DNA of 64,000 nt from the NCBI GenBank assembly GCA_963777735.1, contig CAVZRQ010000008.1, forward strand, positions 1 to 64,000. Direction: 5' to 3'. The notes beneath the pieces are model-generated. The model searched no databases. It was given only the letters and a program-made list of their open reading frames with translations, and was not told the DNA's origin. The DNA comes from ZC4RG30 sp963777735 (GTDB taxonomy: Bacteria > Pseudomonadota > Gammaproteobacteria > Steroidobacterales > Steroidobacteraceae). Below, in pieces: positions 55,706-64,000 of the stretch; within the stretch, counting starts at the first letter, position 1, and every line of letters begins with the position of its first letter. The position numbers were made by a program, and so were the translations under genes.

Positions 55706-57100
55706 GTGCAAGACGTACCCCAGACCCGCGATGCGATTCCGGCCGGCACTTTGCCGTTGCATTGCATCAGCGATGCCGACTACTCCGCATGGCGCGATGC
55801 GCAATCCGAATCGTTGCGGAAATGGCTGGATTGCAGCGCTTTCAAGCCCGAGCGCGGACGCTGGATCCTGTTGCCGGATGCCACTGGCACCGTCAGCGGT
55901 GTGCTGGTGGGAATGGGCAAGCAGCCGCCCGACCAGCGCGCGCTGTTCTGGCTCGCTGCCGCACTGGCCGATCGATTGCCGCCTGGCAGCTATCGACTCG
56001 CGCAGCCCGAGACCGAAGGTGCGTTGGCGTTCGTGCTCGGCTGGACACAAGGCGGCTATCGTTACGCGCGCTACCAGACGGCTGCTGCGCTGCCGCGTCC
56101 GCATCTGGAATCTCCCGCAAGCGTGGATCAGCGCTATGTCGCCGCGGCAACCGGTGCCTCGGCATTCGCCCGCGACCTCATCAACACGCCCGCCAACGAC
56201 ATGGGCCCGGATGAGCTCGAAGATGCCGCCGCACGGCTGACCGAACGCTGCGGTGGCGAATTGCGGGTAGTCCGCGATGCTTCTTTGGTCACCCAGTTCC
56301 CGCTGGTAGCCGCCGTGGGGCAGGGCAGCCCCCGGGCGCCCCGCCTGCTGGATCTGCGGTTTGCCCGACCGGGCGCGCCGCGCATCACGCTGGTGGGCAA
56401 GGGCGTCTGCTTCGACACCGGTGGCCTCGACATGAAGGCTTCGGCCGGCATGGCGCTGATGAAAAAAGACATGGGCGGAGCCGCCTGCGCGCTCGGTGCG
56501 GCGCAGATGCTGCGCGAGCTCGATGTGCCGATCGACCTGCGGGTGGTGATTCCCGCCGTCGAAAACAGCGTCGATGGCAATTCCTTCCGGCCCGGCGATG
56601 TCTGGCGTTCCCGCAAGGGGCTGACCGTCGAGATCACCAACACCGATGCCGAAGGGCGCCTGGTGCTGGCCGACGCGCTGGCCATGGCGAGCGAATCCTC
56701 TCCCGAGTTGCTGGTGGATTTCGCGACGCTCACCGGCGCGGCGCGAGTGGCCCTCGGGCCTGAGTTGCCGCCAGTCTTCAGCGGCAGCCCGGAACTGGTG
56801 CGGGAACTGCTGACCCATGCGGATGTGGTGGTGGATCCCCTCTGGCCCATGCCGCTGTGGAATCCCTACGACGACGATCTTTCCAGCCGCATCGCCGATC
56901 TCAACAACGCGCCGGCGGGTGGCATGGCCGGCTCGATCACCGCGGCATTGTTCCTGCGGCGTTTCGTGGCCGACCCGTCCCGCTGGCTGCACCTGGACAT
57001 CTACGGCTGGAACGCGAAAGACCGGCCAGGGCGCCCGCAGGGCGCCGAGGCACAGGGTATCCGCGCCGTGGTCGAACTGCTCCGGCAGCGATTTGCATGA
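55706..57100 (+). CDS. leucyl aminopeptidase family (M17) enzyme
   Basis: GTG 55706 starts a 464-residue protein. The C-terminal catalytic domain has GKGVCFDTGGLDMKA with the metal-binding Lys and Asp, KKDMGGAA, and NTDAEGRLVLADAL with the second Asp and Glu and the catalytic Arg. The N-terminal domain is shorter and more divergent than that of PepA. It removes N-terminal residues from peptides in the cytoplasm. It is divergent from ilvC and its stop overlaps the start of an MFS gene (ATGA). Confidence 0.9.
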   Translation: MQDVPQTRDAIPAGTLPLHCISDADYSAWRDAQSESLRKWLDCSAFKPERGRWILLPDATGTVSGVLVGMGKQPPDQRALFWLAAALADRLPPGSYRLAQPETEGALAFVLGWTQGGYRYARYQTAAALPRPHLESPASVDQRYVAAATGASAFARDLINTPANDMGPDELEDAAARLTERCGGELRVVRDASLVTQFPLVAAVGQGSPRAPRLLDLRFARPGAPRITLVGKGVCFDTGGLDMKASAGMALMKKDMGGAACALGAAQMLRELDVPIDLRVVIPAVENSVDGNSFRPGDVWRSRKGLTVEITNTDAEGRLVLADALAMASESSPELLVDFATLTGAARVALGPELPPVFSGSPELVRELLTHADVVVDPLWPMPLWNPYDDDLSSRIADLNNAPAGGMAGSITAALFLRRFVADPSRWLHLDIYGWNAKDRPGRPQGAEAQGIRAVVELLRQRFA

Positions 57101-58386
57101 CACGGCAGGGACCGAGCCAGGTCGCCCTGGCCCTGTACCGGCGCGAACTGCTTCCCTGGGCCCTGGTGGGTTGCACACTCGGTCTGGTGGAAGGCGCAAC
57201 GGCCGCCGTGCTGGTCAAACGCGGCTTTACCGATCTGGCACCCCCTGAGGTCGTGAATCTCGCGGTGGCTTTTGTCAGCGGTTCGCCGGCGCTGGCCAAC
57301 ATGACCAGTTTCCTCTGGGCAAATCTTGCGCATGGCCGCGAGAAAGTGCGCCTGCTGGTGTGGTTGCTGGCCGCATTCGGCGTGGTGGTGGGCGTCATCG
57401 GTCTCTCTCCGCGGGCCTCCAGCGGCCTGGTACTGACGCTGCTGTCGGTGCTCGTCGCCCGCGTGATCTGGGCCGGCGTGCTGACGGTGCGCGCGGCGGT
57501 CTGGACCGCCAATTACCCGCGCGCCATCCTGGCGCAGATCACCGGCCGGATCGTGGTGGCCACCTCGCTCGGAATGGCGATGACGGCGGCACTGGCCGGC
57601 GTCGTGCTGCAGACGCGCCCGCAGCATGCTTCCCTGCTGTATGTCGCGGCGGGAGTGGCCGGCCTGGTTGCGGCCTGGCTGTGCCGTCGAATACGGGTCC
57701 GTCAATCCTTCCGCCTGCGGCAGGCGGAGCAGCGCGAGGAGGGCGGCGGCGAAGTATTCAGCCTCCGCATCCTCCGCGAGATCATGCGCACGGACCCGCA
57801 GTACCGTCAGTTCATGACCTGGCTGGCACTGTTCGGCGCGGGAAACCTGATGATCGGCGGGCAGCTGGTCATCCTGTTCACCGATCACCTGCACCTGTCG
57901 GTACCGCAGCAGGTGGGCATGCTCACCATCGTGCCCCTGCTTTGCGTGCCGGTATTCACGCCGGTGTGGGCTCGATTGTTTGACTCCGGGCACGTCATCG
58001 AATTCCGGGCGCGGCAGTGCTGGTCGCTGGTGGCGGCCATGAGTGTGATGATCGTCGGAGTCTTCCTGCACAACACTCCGGTGCTGTGGTGCGCCGCATT
58101 GCTGTATGGCATTTCCATCGCCGGCTCGAATCTCGGCTGGAATCTCGGCCACAATGATTTCGCATCGCTCGGCAAGGTGCAGCAATATATGGGCGTGAAC
58201 GTCACGTTGACCGGCATGCGCGGCCTGATCGCGCCACCGATCGGCGCCATCGTCTACACCTTGCTGGAACGGCAAGCCCCCGGCGCAGGACGCTATGCGT
58301 TGCTGCTGCCGCTGGGTCTGACCCTGGCCGGCGCCATCGGCTTCAATCACATGAAATCAGCCAGAACAGGAATCGCGCGCACATGA
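57097..58386 (+). CDS. MFS-type membrane transporter of unknown substrate
   Basis: ATG 57097 overlaps the peptidase stop and gives a 429-residue protein with about eleven or twelve membrane helices. The usual MFS motif between helices 2 and 3 is not conserved; a charged cytoplasmic loop lies near residues 195-225 (RRIRVRQSFRLRQAEQREEG). A middle segment NLGWNLGHNDFASLGKVQQY is well ordered and could be family-specific. Its end overlaps the ilvD start by 4 bp. The tight linkage to a peptidase and to ilvD suggests peptide or amino-acid transport, but this is an inference. Confidence 0.75.
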   Translation: MTRQGPSQVALALYRRELLPWALVGCTLGLVEGATAAVLVKRGFTDLAPPEVVNLAVAFVSGSPALANMTSFLWANLAHGREKVRLLVWLLAAFGVVVGVIGLSPRASSGLVLTLLSVLVARVIWAGVLTVRAAVWTANYPRAILAQITGRIVVATSLGMAMTAALAGVVLQTRPQHASLLYVAAGVAGLVAAWLCRRIRVRQSFRLRQAEQREEGGGEVFSLRILREIMRTDPQYRQFMTWLALFGAGNLMIGGQLVILFTDHLHLSVPQQVGMLTIVPLLCVPVFTPVWARLFDSGHVIEFRARQCWSLVAAMSVMIVGVFLHNTPVLWCAALLYGISIAGSNLGWNLGHNDFASLGKVQQYMGVNVTLTGMRGLIAPPIGAIVYTLLERQAPGAGRYALLLPLGLTLAGAIGFNHMKSARTGIART

Positions 58387-60065
58387 CCGGAAAATCCCGA
58401 CCCCGCAACACCCGCACCCATTCCAGCCTGGTGGTGGATGGCCTCAAGAATGCTCCGGCGCGCGCCATGCTGCGCGCGGTGGGATTCAGCGATGCGGATT
58501 TCGCCAAGCCGCAGATCGGCATCGCCTCGACCTGGGCCAATGTCACGCCCTGCAACATGCATATCGATCAGCTCGCACGCGATGCCGCAGCCGGCGCCGA
58601 TGCGGCCGGTGGCAAGGGCGTGATCTTCAATACCATCACGGTGTCGGATGGGATTTCCATGGGTTCGCCGGGCATGCGTTATTCGCTGGTATCGCGCGAG
58701 GTGATTGCCGATTCGATCGAGACCGTGGTGGGTGCGGAGGGCTTCGATGGATTCGTGGCCATCGGCGGCTGCGACAAGAACATGCCGGCCTGTGCGATGG
58801 CCATTGCGCGTCTGAATCGGCCCGCGGTATTCGTCTATGGCGGAACCATCAAACCGGGCGCCGGGCACACCGACATCGTCTCGGTGTTCGAGGCAGTGGG
58901 CGGTCACGCCAGCGGCAAGGTCAGTGATGCGCAGCTGCTGGAAGTGGAGCGCACCGCAATTCCGGGTGCGGGCAGCTGCGGCGGCATGTATACCGCTAAC
59001 ACCATGGCCTCGGCGATCGAGGCGCTGGGTTTGTCGCTGCCGAACAGCTCTGCGCAGGAGGCTGTCAGCGAGCACAAGCACAATGATTGCCATCTCGCCG
59101 GCGAAGCGGTGGTAGCGCTACTCAAAGCCGGTATCACGCCGCGCGACATCCTCACCCGCAAGGCGTTTGAAAATGCGATCACGGTGACCATTGCGCTGGC
59201 AGGTTCCACCAACGCCGTGCTGCACCTGCTGGCCATCGCGCACGAAGCCGGCGTGAAACTCACGCTCGAGGATTTCGCCCGCGTTGGAAAACGCGTGCCT
59301 GTGCTGGCGGATGTGCGCCCCAGTGGCAGGTACCTGATGTCCGAGCTGATCGCCATCGGCGGCATCCAGCCGCTCATGAAGCGCCTGCTCGCCAAGGGAC
59401 TGCTGCATGGCGATTGCCTGACCGTCACCGGCAAGACGGTGGCGGAAAATCTCAAGCGCGTTGCGGATTATCCCGCAACGCAGAACGTGATCATGCCCTT
59501 CGACAGTCCGGTGAAGCCCGACAGTCACCTGGTGGTTCTGAGCGGAAATCTGGCCCCGGAAGGCGCGGTCGCGAAAATCACCGGGAAGGAAGGCCTGGCA
59601 TTCACCGGCAAGGCGCGCGTGTTCGAAGGCGAGGAACGGGCCACCGCGGCGATCCTGGCTGGCAAGGTCAAGGCAGGCGATGTGGTGGTCATTCGTGGCG
59701 AAGGCCCCGTGGGCGGCCCCGGAATGCGAGAAATGCTGAGTCCCACGGGTGCGATCATGGGTCGCGGCCTGGGCGACAAGGTCGCGCTGATCACGGATGG
59801 CCGCTTTTCAGGCGGCAGTCATGGCTTCGTTGTAGGACATGTCTCACCGGAAGCTGCGTTGGGCGGCGTCATCGGATTGCTGCGCAACGGTGACATCATC
59901 ACCATCGATGCGGTCAAGCGGCGCATTGCAGTCAACTTGACAGTTGCAGAACTCGCGCGCCGCAGGAAGGCCTGGCGCGCGCCGAAAGCCTATGCGCAGC
60001 GTGGAGTGCTGGCAAAGTATGCGCGCACGGTCAGCAGCGCGAGCCGCGGCGCAGTGACACAATAA
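58383..60065 (+). CDS. ilvD: dihydroxy-acid dehydratase
   Basis: IlvD dehydrates dihydroxyisovalerate and its isoleucine counterpart. The 560-residue protein is intact, with the iron-sulfur cysteines in TPCNMH, GGCDKNMPA and GAGSCGGMYTANTM, and the substrate-binding SGGSHGFVVGH near the end. Its size and motifs fit the branch with a 2Fe-2S cluster used for valine synthesis. It overlaps the MFS gene by 4 bp. It completes the ilvC-ilvE set in the same region; no ilvB/ilvN pair is in the window. Confidence 0.94.
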   Translation: MTGKSRPRNTRTHSSLVVDGLKNAPARAMLRAVGFSDADFAKPQIGIASTWANVTPCNMHIDQLARDAAAGADAAGGKGVIFNTITVSDGISMGSPGMRYSLVSREVIADSIETVVGAEGFDGFVAIGGCDKNMPACAMAIARLNRPAVFVYGGTIKPGAGHTDIVSVFEAVGGHASGKVSDAQLLEVERTAIPGAGSCGGMYTANTMASAIEALGLSLPNSSAQEAVSEHKHNDCHLAGEAVVALLKAGITPRDILTRKAFENAITVTIALAGSTNAVLHLLAIAHEAGVKLTLEDFARVGKRVPVLADVRPSGRYLMSELIAIGGIQPLMKRLLAKGLLHGDCLTVTGKTVAENLKRVADYPATQNVIMPFDSPVKPDSHLVVLSGNLAPEGAVAKITGKEGLAFTGKARVFEGEERATAAILAGKVKAGDVVVIRGEGPVGGPGMREMLSPTGAIMGRGLGDKVALITDGRFSGGSHGFVVGHVSPEAALGGVIGLLRNGDIITIDAVKRRIAVNLTVAELARRRKAWRAPKAYAQRGVLAKYARTVSSASRGAVTQ

Positions 60066-60233
60066 TCGCCGGTCACTTCCGGGTGTTACAGGACTTGCGA
60101 AGTTGTTGTGCGGCCATTGCCACAAGGGGTACAGTGCCGCAACACTTGCATGGCGCTGAGAAGGTCGTTACCTTGCGGCGCTCGGGGAACTTCAAATCGG
60201 CTTTCGGGCCGGTGCTGGACACAAGAGACAGTA

Positions 60234-60884
60234 ATGGGCGTATACACACACTCTGAAGGCAACTGGCTGCAGCGACGCGGGGCGTTCGTCGCCTGGCTCA
60301 TCGGTTTCCATCTCATACTGTTGTGGGCTCTGATGAGTGGCTTCGCAGTAACACTGATCGAAACCATCGCGCCGCCAATCAAGGTCGACATCATCAACGA
60401 GGTGAAGCCGGAAGAGCCGCCGCCGCCGCCGCCGCCGGTCAAGGCCGTCGAGTTGCCGCCGGTTTCCGTTCCGCCGGTGCTGGTTGATATCCAGATGCCT
60501 TCCGAGGCTCCGCCGATCACAGTAACCAACACGCCGCCGCCTCCTGGGCCGCCCGCACCCGTTTCGTTCGGACCTCCGGCGCCGCCGCGGCCAGCTACGG
60601 TCACTGCCTCCACCGTCTCCTACCGGCCGGACACCGCTGATTACTACCCCCCAACCTCCATCCAGCTGGAAGAAGAAGGGCGGCCGCGCGTCAAGATCTG
60701 CTATGGCACCAACGGGCGTGTGACGGAAGTGACGCTCGCGGAAACGTCGGGCAAGAAGCGCCTGGACGATGCGGCTATCCGCATGGGCAAGCAGTTCCGG
60801 TTCAAGCCGGGCACAGTGGATGGCGTGGCTCAGGAAGGGTGCGCGAATCAGCCGATTGTCTTCAAGATGACGGGAGACAGGTAG
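60234..60884 (+). CDS. tonB: energy transducer TonB
   Basis: The 216-residue protein has one N-terminal membrane anchor (about 18-40), a Pro-rich periplasmic spacer (about 58-125, many PPPP and PPV repeats) and a C-terminal TonB fold with RPRVKICYGTNGRVTEVTL and a final FKM. A disulfide between KICYG and EGCANQ is possible. It transmits the proton-motive force from ExbB/ExbD to outer-membrane receptors such as the two in this window. The exbB and exbD genes follow on the same strand. The 168 bp before the gene (60066-60233) should hold the operon promoter; no clear elements were found there. Confidence 0.85.
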   Translation: MGVYTHSEGNWLQRRGAFVAWLIGFHLILLWALMSGFAVTLIETIAPPIKVDIINEVKPEEPPPPPPPVKAVELPPVSVPPVLVDIQMPSEAPPITVTNTPPPPGPPAPVSFGPPAPPRPATVTASTVSYRPDTADYYPPTSIQLEEEGRPRVKICYGTNGRVTEVTLAETSGKKRLDDAAIRMGKQFRFKPGTVDGVAQEGCANQPIVFKMTGDR

Positions 60885-61000
60885 GCTGGTTCCAGCCCGC
60901 GGGCGGCGATGGCGACGCCCGCAATCATCAGTTTGTTTCTAGTGTCAATTCTAACCAACACCGTTCCGTACGGATGTTTGCTTTGTAATCGAGGAAAAAA

Positions 61001-61750
61001 ATGGAAAACGAAGTAGCGGCAGCTGCGGTCGACGCAGGCAGTAATCCGTATGGCTTGGGCGCCCTGATCTCCCACGGTACCCCGGTTTCATACACGATCC
61101 TCGGCATCCTGCTGATCATGTCGCTGGTGTCCTGGTACATCACCTTCACGAAGTACTGGGATCAGTACAAGCTGGCGAAGGCTGCGCGGAACGTGGAGAA
61201 GAATTTCTGGGCCGCTGGTTCCGCTCGCGAAGGCGCCGAGCGCCTGCCGAAGGATGACGACTTCCGCGAGATCGCCGAGAGCGCGATCCGCGCTGCCGCC
61301 CATCACGAAGGCCGCCTGGGCGATCGCATCAGCCTGCGCGACTGGCTCAACATGGCGCTGACCCGCTCGACGGACAACCTCAACAGCCACCTCTCGCGCG
61401 GCCTGTCGTTCCTGGCCACCGTGGGTTCCACGGCGCCGTTCGTCGGTCTGCTCGGCACGGTGTACGGCATCCTGAACGCGCTGATCAAGATCGGCCTCTC
61501 GGGCCAGCCTTCGATCGACAAGGTGGCCGGCCCCGTGGGTGAGGCGCTGATCATGACGGCGCTCGGCCTCGTGGTCGCGGTGCCTGCGGTGTTCGCGTAC
61601 AACATCCTGCTGAAGCGCAACAAGGCGATCCAGGACATCATGCGCGAGTTCACTGGCGATCTCGAAGCCAACCTGATCGGCGGCGTGAAGCCGACGATTG
61701 CTGCACGGCATGCGGCGCCCGTCGCTGCCAAGCCTGCAGCTGCCAAGTAA
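61001..61750 (+). CDS. exbB: ExbB/TolQ/MotA-type proton channel
   Basis: The 249-residue protein has three membrane helices: about 27-47 (TILGILLIMSLVSWYI), about 140-165 (FLATVGSTAPFVGLLGTVYG, with the channel Thr region) and about 180-205 (EALIMTALGLVVAVPAVFAY). A large cytoplasmic loop separates the first two. It forms a pentamer around an ExbD dimer and drives TonB. It has its own ribosome site 116 bp after tonB; the tail is Ala/Lys/Pro-rich. Confidence 0.92.
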   Translation: MENEVAAAAVDAGSNPYGLGALISHGTPVSYTILGILLIMSLVSWYITFTKYWDQYKLAKAARNVEKNFWAAGSAREGAERLPKDDDFREIAESAIRAAAHHEGRLGDRISLRDWLNMALTRSTDNLNSHLSRGLSFLATVGSTAPFVGLLGTVYGILNALIKIGLSGQPSIDKVAGPVGEALIMTALGLVVAVPAVFAYNILLKRNKAIQDIMREFTGDLEANLIGGVKPTIAARHAAPVAAKPAAAK

Positions 61751-61783
61751 GCAACAGATCATTCGGCACACCGGGGTACAACC

Positions 61784-62203
61784 ATGTCGATGAATGTAGG
61801 CGGCGATGAAGATGAAGTGATGTCGACCATCAACACGACACCTCTGGTGGACGTGATGCTGGTGATGCTCATCATCTTCCTCATCACCGTGCCGGTGATC
61901 GTGCCGACGGTGAAGGTCGAATTGCCCGAACCGCGCAATATCGCAACCACGACCAAGCCGGAAGACATTCCGGTTTCGGTCGATGTCGATGGCAACATCT
62001 ACTGGAAGGGTGGCAAGCTGGACAGCCGCGAGCAGTTCCTCGAAAAACTGCTGGTGGAGTCCGTCAAGGTGCCACAGCCGGAGCTGCATCTGAAGGCAGA
62101 CCGCAACGCACGCTATGAGCATGTGGCGCGGCTGCTTTACAACATCCAGCAGGCCGGCCTGCAGAAGGTCGCCTTTCTTACTGAGCCCAAGGGCCAGAGC
62201 TGA
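61784..62203 (+). CDS. exbD: ExbD/TolR-family protein (first copy)
   Basis: This 139-residue protein has one N-terminal helix with the essential proton-carrying Asp23 in NTTPLVDVMLVMLIIFL, then a periplasmic domain ending in LQKVAFLTEPKG. It lies 33 bp after exbB and 16 bp before a second exbD. Confidence 0.92.
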   Translation: MSMNVGGDEDEVMSTINTTPLVDVMLVMLIIFLITVPVIVPTVKVELPEPRNIATTTKPEDIPVSVDVDGNIYWKGGKLDSREQFLEKLLVESVKVPQPELHLKADRNARYEHVARLLYNIQQAGLQKVAFLTEPKGQS

Positions 62204-62219
62204 GCAGGAGTTGGCTTAA

Positions 62220-62645
62220 ATGTCGATGAACGTATCTACGAGCGGCACCGATGAGCCGATGTGCGATGTCAATACGACACCGCTCATCGACGTGATGCTC
62301 GTTTTGCTGGTCATGCTGATCGTGACGCTGCCTATCCAGACACATGGCGTGAAGCTGGATATGCCGACACCACAGCCATTCACCACGCCGCCACCCCCAT
62401 CAGAGCGCATCTCGGTCGAAATCGATTCCGACGGCACGATCGTCTGGAACGGTGTGCCGATCTCGGGCATCGCGGAGCTGGATTCGCTTTTCGCAGTCGA
62501 AACCTCGAAGGATCCGCAGCCGGAAATCCATCTGCGTCCCGCGCGGCGAGCCAGGTATGACGTGGTGGCCAACGTGATGGCCTCTGCACAGCGTCATTCC
62601 ATGGTGAAACTGGGTTTCGCCAACGTGTCGGAGTTCGCTGACTGA
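62220..62645 (+). CDS. exbD: ExbD/TolR-family protein (second copy)
   Basis: The second ExbD has 141 residues and keeps the essential Asp (Asp24) in NTTPLIDVMLVLLVML. Its periplasmic domain differs clearly from the first copy (MPTPQPFTTPPPPSERI and the GISG segment), so the two are old paralogues, not a recent duplication. Tandem exbD genes occur in Xanthomonas, where the second copy was needed for only part of TonB function. It is the last gene before a terminator. Confidence 0.9.
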   Translation: MSMNVSTSGTDEPMCDVNTTPLIDVMLVLLVMLIVTLPIQTHGVKLDMPTPQPFTTPPPPSERISVEIDSDGTIVWNGVPISGIAELDSLFAVETSKDPQPEIHLRPARRARYDVVANVMASAQRHSMVKLGFANVSEFAD

Positions 62646-62674
62646 ACTTTCGGTTTGCGTACGACATGACACAC

Positions 62675-62700
62675 CGGGGGCTTTTAAGCCCCCGTTCATT
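62675..62700 (+). terminator. intrinsic terminator after the tonB-exb operon
   Basis: CGGGGGCTT (62675-62683) pairs perfectly with AAGCCCCCG (62686-62694) around a 2-nt loop, although in practice the loop is larger. It is followed by a T-rich stretch (TTCATTGTTTG) rather than a pure U-run. The position 30 bp after the second exbD stop fits an operon end. Confidence 0.75.
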
Positions 62701-62781
62701 GTTTGTGGTAGATAATCCCCGGCAAGAGCAGCAATCCGCGGGGTTCAGCTAATGACCAGGTTGATAAAGCAGAGGTTCGTC

Positions 62782-63999
62782 ATGTCGAAATCACTTGTTC
62801 CTGCAGCATTGGCAGTATTCGCTCTGGCGCTTTCGAGTGTGCCCGTGTCGTTGCATGCTGCTTCGGTAAGCCCCGCCTCCGCGAAGGCATTGAAGGCGGT
62901 GCAGGATGCCGCCGGAGCGAAGCGCTACGCCGAGGTGCTGACACGTGCCGATGAAGCCCTGCGGGTTTCGGGCAAGACACCCTATGACACCTTCGTTGCC
63001 TACCAGTTCAAGGTGGTGGCCTACCAGGGCCAGAACAACCGAGAAGGCATGTTGACCGCCATGCAGGGGCAGCTTGATTCCGGGCATCCCTCGCCAGCCG
63101 AACAGAACCAGATCCTGAAGAACATGGCGAGCCTCTCCTATGAGCTCAAGAAATATGACCAGGTGGTGGACATCGGCAACAAGCTGATCCGCAGTGGCGG
63201 TGCAGATGACGGCATGTATGGGATGATCGGCCACGCCATGTTCACGCAGGGCAAGAATGCGGAAGCCGCCAAATTCCTGAATGATCACGTGGCGGAGCAG
63301 GAACGTCGCGGGCAGAAGCCGCGCGAGCCCTCACTCACCACGCTGCGCGCCGCCTATGAAAGGGCGGGCAACCGCGCCGGTGTGACCAATACGCTCGAAA
63401 AGCTGGTTCGTCATTATCCGAAGGCGGACTACTGGAACCTGCTGACGTATCAGCTCAGCCGTGCTGACAAGATCACGGACAGCCAGACCCTGCATATCTA
63501 CCGTCTGAAGATGGCAACCGGCACTCTGACCCGTTGCCAGGACTACAGCGAGATGGAAGAAATGGCTGTTGCGGCTGGCATGGCTGGCGAAGCGCAGAAA
63601 GTCATCGAGCAGGCCCTTGCGGAGAAAGTGTGCGCGGTGAAGTCTGATGAAGATCGCATGCGGCGGCATCTCTCCACCAACAGCAATGTGGTTGCCGAAG
63701 ACACCGCCAAACTGCCCAAGCTCATGGCCGACGCCAGCGTTTCCAAGACCGGTGATCTGGACGTGGCAGTAGGTGCCCGGCTGTTTGGCAATGGCGATTA
63801 CACCAAGGCCGCTGAAGCGATCTCGCGCGGCATCGCCAAGGGTGGGCTGAAGAACCTGGCGGATGCACAGCTGACACTCGCCACGGCTCAGTACCGCGCC
63901 AACAACAAGGCAGAAGCGATCAAGACCTTCCAGTCGATCAAGACGGATGACGCAGTTACAAAGCGCATCGCAGAGTTGTGGGTGTTGTACATCCGCTAG
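62782..63999 (+). CDS. exported tetratricopeptide-repeat protein linked to the TonB system
   Basis: ATG 62782 has AGAGG 6 nt upstream and opens a Sec signal (LVPAALAVFALALSSVPVSLHA); ATG 62752 would add ten basic residues. The rest of the 405-residue protein is helical repeats of the TPR/Sel1 type (for example AKRYAEVLTRADEAL, KKYDQVVDIGNKLI and NGDYTKAAEAISRGI), so it is probably a periplasmic scaffold. Related TPR proteins lie next to exbB-exbD in other gammaproteobacteria and may help TonB-ExbB-ExbD assembly. The gene ends one base before the edge of the window. Confidence 0.75.
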   Translation: MSKSLVPAALAVFALALSSVPVSLHAASVSPASAKALKAVQDAAGAKRYAEVLTRADEALRVSGKTPYDTFVAYQFKVVAYQGQNNREGMLTAMQGQLDSGHPSPAEQNQILKNMASLSYELKKYDQVVDIGNKLIRSGGADDGMYGMIGHAMFTQGKNAEAAKFLNDHVAEQERRGQKPREPSLTTLRAAYERAGNRAGVTNTLEKLVRHYPKADYWNLLTYQLSRADKITDSQTLHIYRLKMATGTLTRCQDYSEMEEMAVAAGMAGEAQKVIEQALAEKVCAVKSDEDRMRRHLSTNSNVVAEDTAKLPKLMADASVSKTGDLDVAVGARLFGNGDYTKAAEAISRGIAKGGLKNLADAQLTLATAQYRANNKAEAIKTFQSIKTDDAVTKRIAELWVLYIR

Positions 64000-64000
64000 T

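Overview
The window looks like a chromosomal segment of a GC-rich gammaproteobacterium, probably from the Xanthomonadales/Nevskiales/Steroidobacter side of the class. The reasons are a fused aspartokinase/diaminopimelate decarboxylase, a his operon in gammaproteobacterial order behind a TrpR-type regulator, MetX/MetB methionine genes, RdgC, and several TonB systems. This placement is inferred from gene content, not from a tree. No rRNA, tRNA, CRISPR array or transposase was recognised.

Layout. 1-3.3 kb is a lower-GC accessory patch with a D12-class adenine methyltransferase and a ParB-fold protein, then an empty spacer. 3.3-9.5 kb holds a TonB-dependent receptor behind two LacI-type operators, a Kelch/Ig-like lipoprotein, and a BlaI repressor with an M56 peptidase that carries a secretin-like tail. 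9.7-20.5 kb has a small exported protein, a large chemoreceptor, an ABC exporter pair, a transglycosylase-like lipoprotein, rdgC, a TrxC-like thioredoxin and an SOS-type divergent promoter between a small unknown gene and a long-form SRAP protein. 20.5-30.4 kb has a second TonB receptor, glcG and glcB, then divergently a benzoylformate-decarboxylase-like TPP enzyme, a membrane cytochrome b, a second TPP enzyme and a cytochrome c'-like protein. 30.5-39.3 kb is mixed: an SMP-30-like lipoprotein, folE with a BLUF photoreceptor, a MaoC hydratase, an L,D-transpeptidase, the lysine-pathway fusion, an MFS transporter and an NTF2-like protein. 39.3-46.7 kb is the full histidine pathway on the minus strand (hisR-G-D-C-B-H-A-F-IE). 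46.8-50.5 kb is metX-metB and a CE15-type esterase. 50.6-60.1 kb carries ilvC-ilvE-leuC-leuD-leuB on the minus strand and an M17 peptidase, an MFS transporter and ilvD on the plus strand. 60.2-64 kb is tonB-exbB-exbD-exbD with a terminator, then a TPR protein.

The genes form coherent units. The his, leu/ilv, lys and met blocks make this an amino-acid biosynthesis region. The TonB/ExbB/ExbD/ExbD set can energise the two TonB receptors. glcB with glcG and the two TPP enzymes suggests 2-oxo-acid or glyoxylate handling next to redox cytochromes.

The most important caution is sequence quality. Seventeen conserved genes are broken by 32 inferred single extra bases (23 of them in 41.5-53.0 kb), and one gene by a missing base. 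Removing the extra bases restores normal protein lengths, for example HisG 299, HisD 436, HisB 358, MetB 387 and LeuC 469 residues. I read these as assembly indels and annotate the genes as whole CDSs, with the break points stated.
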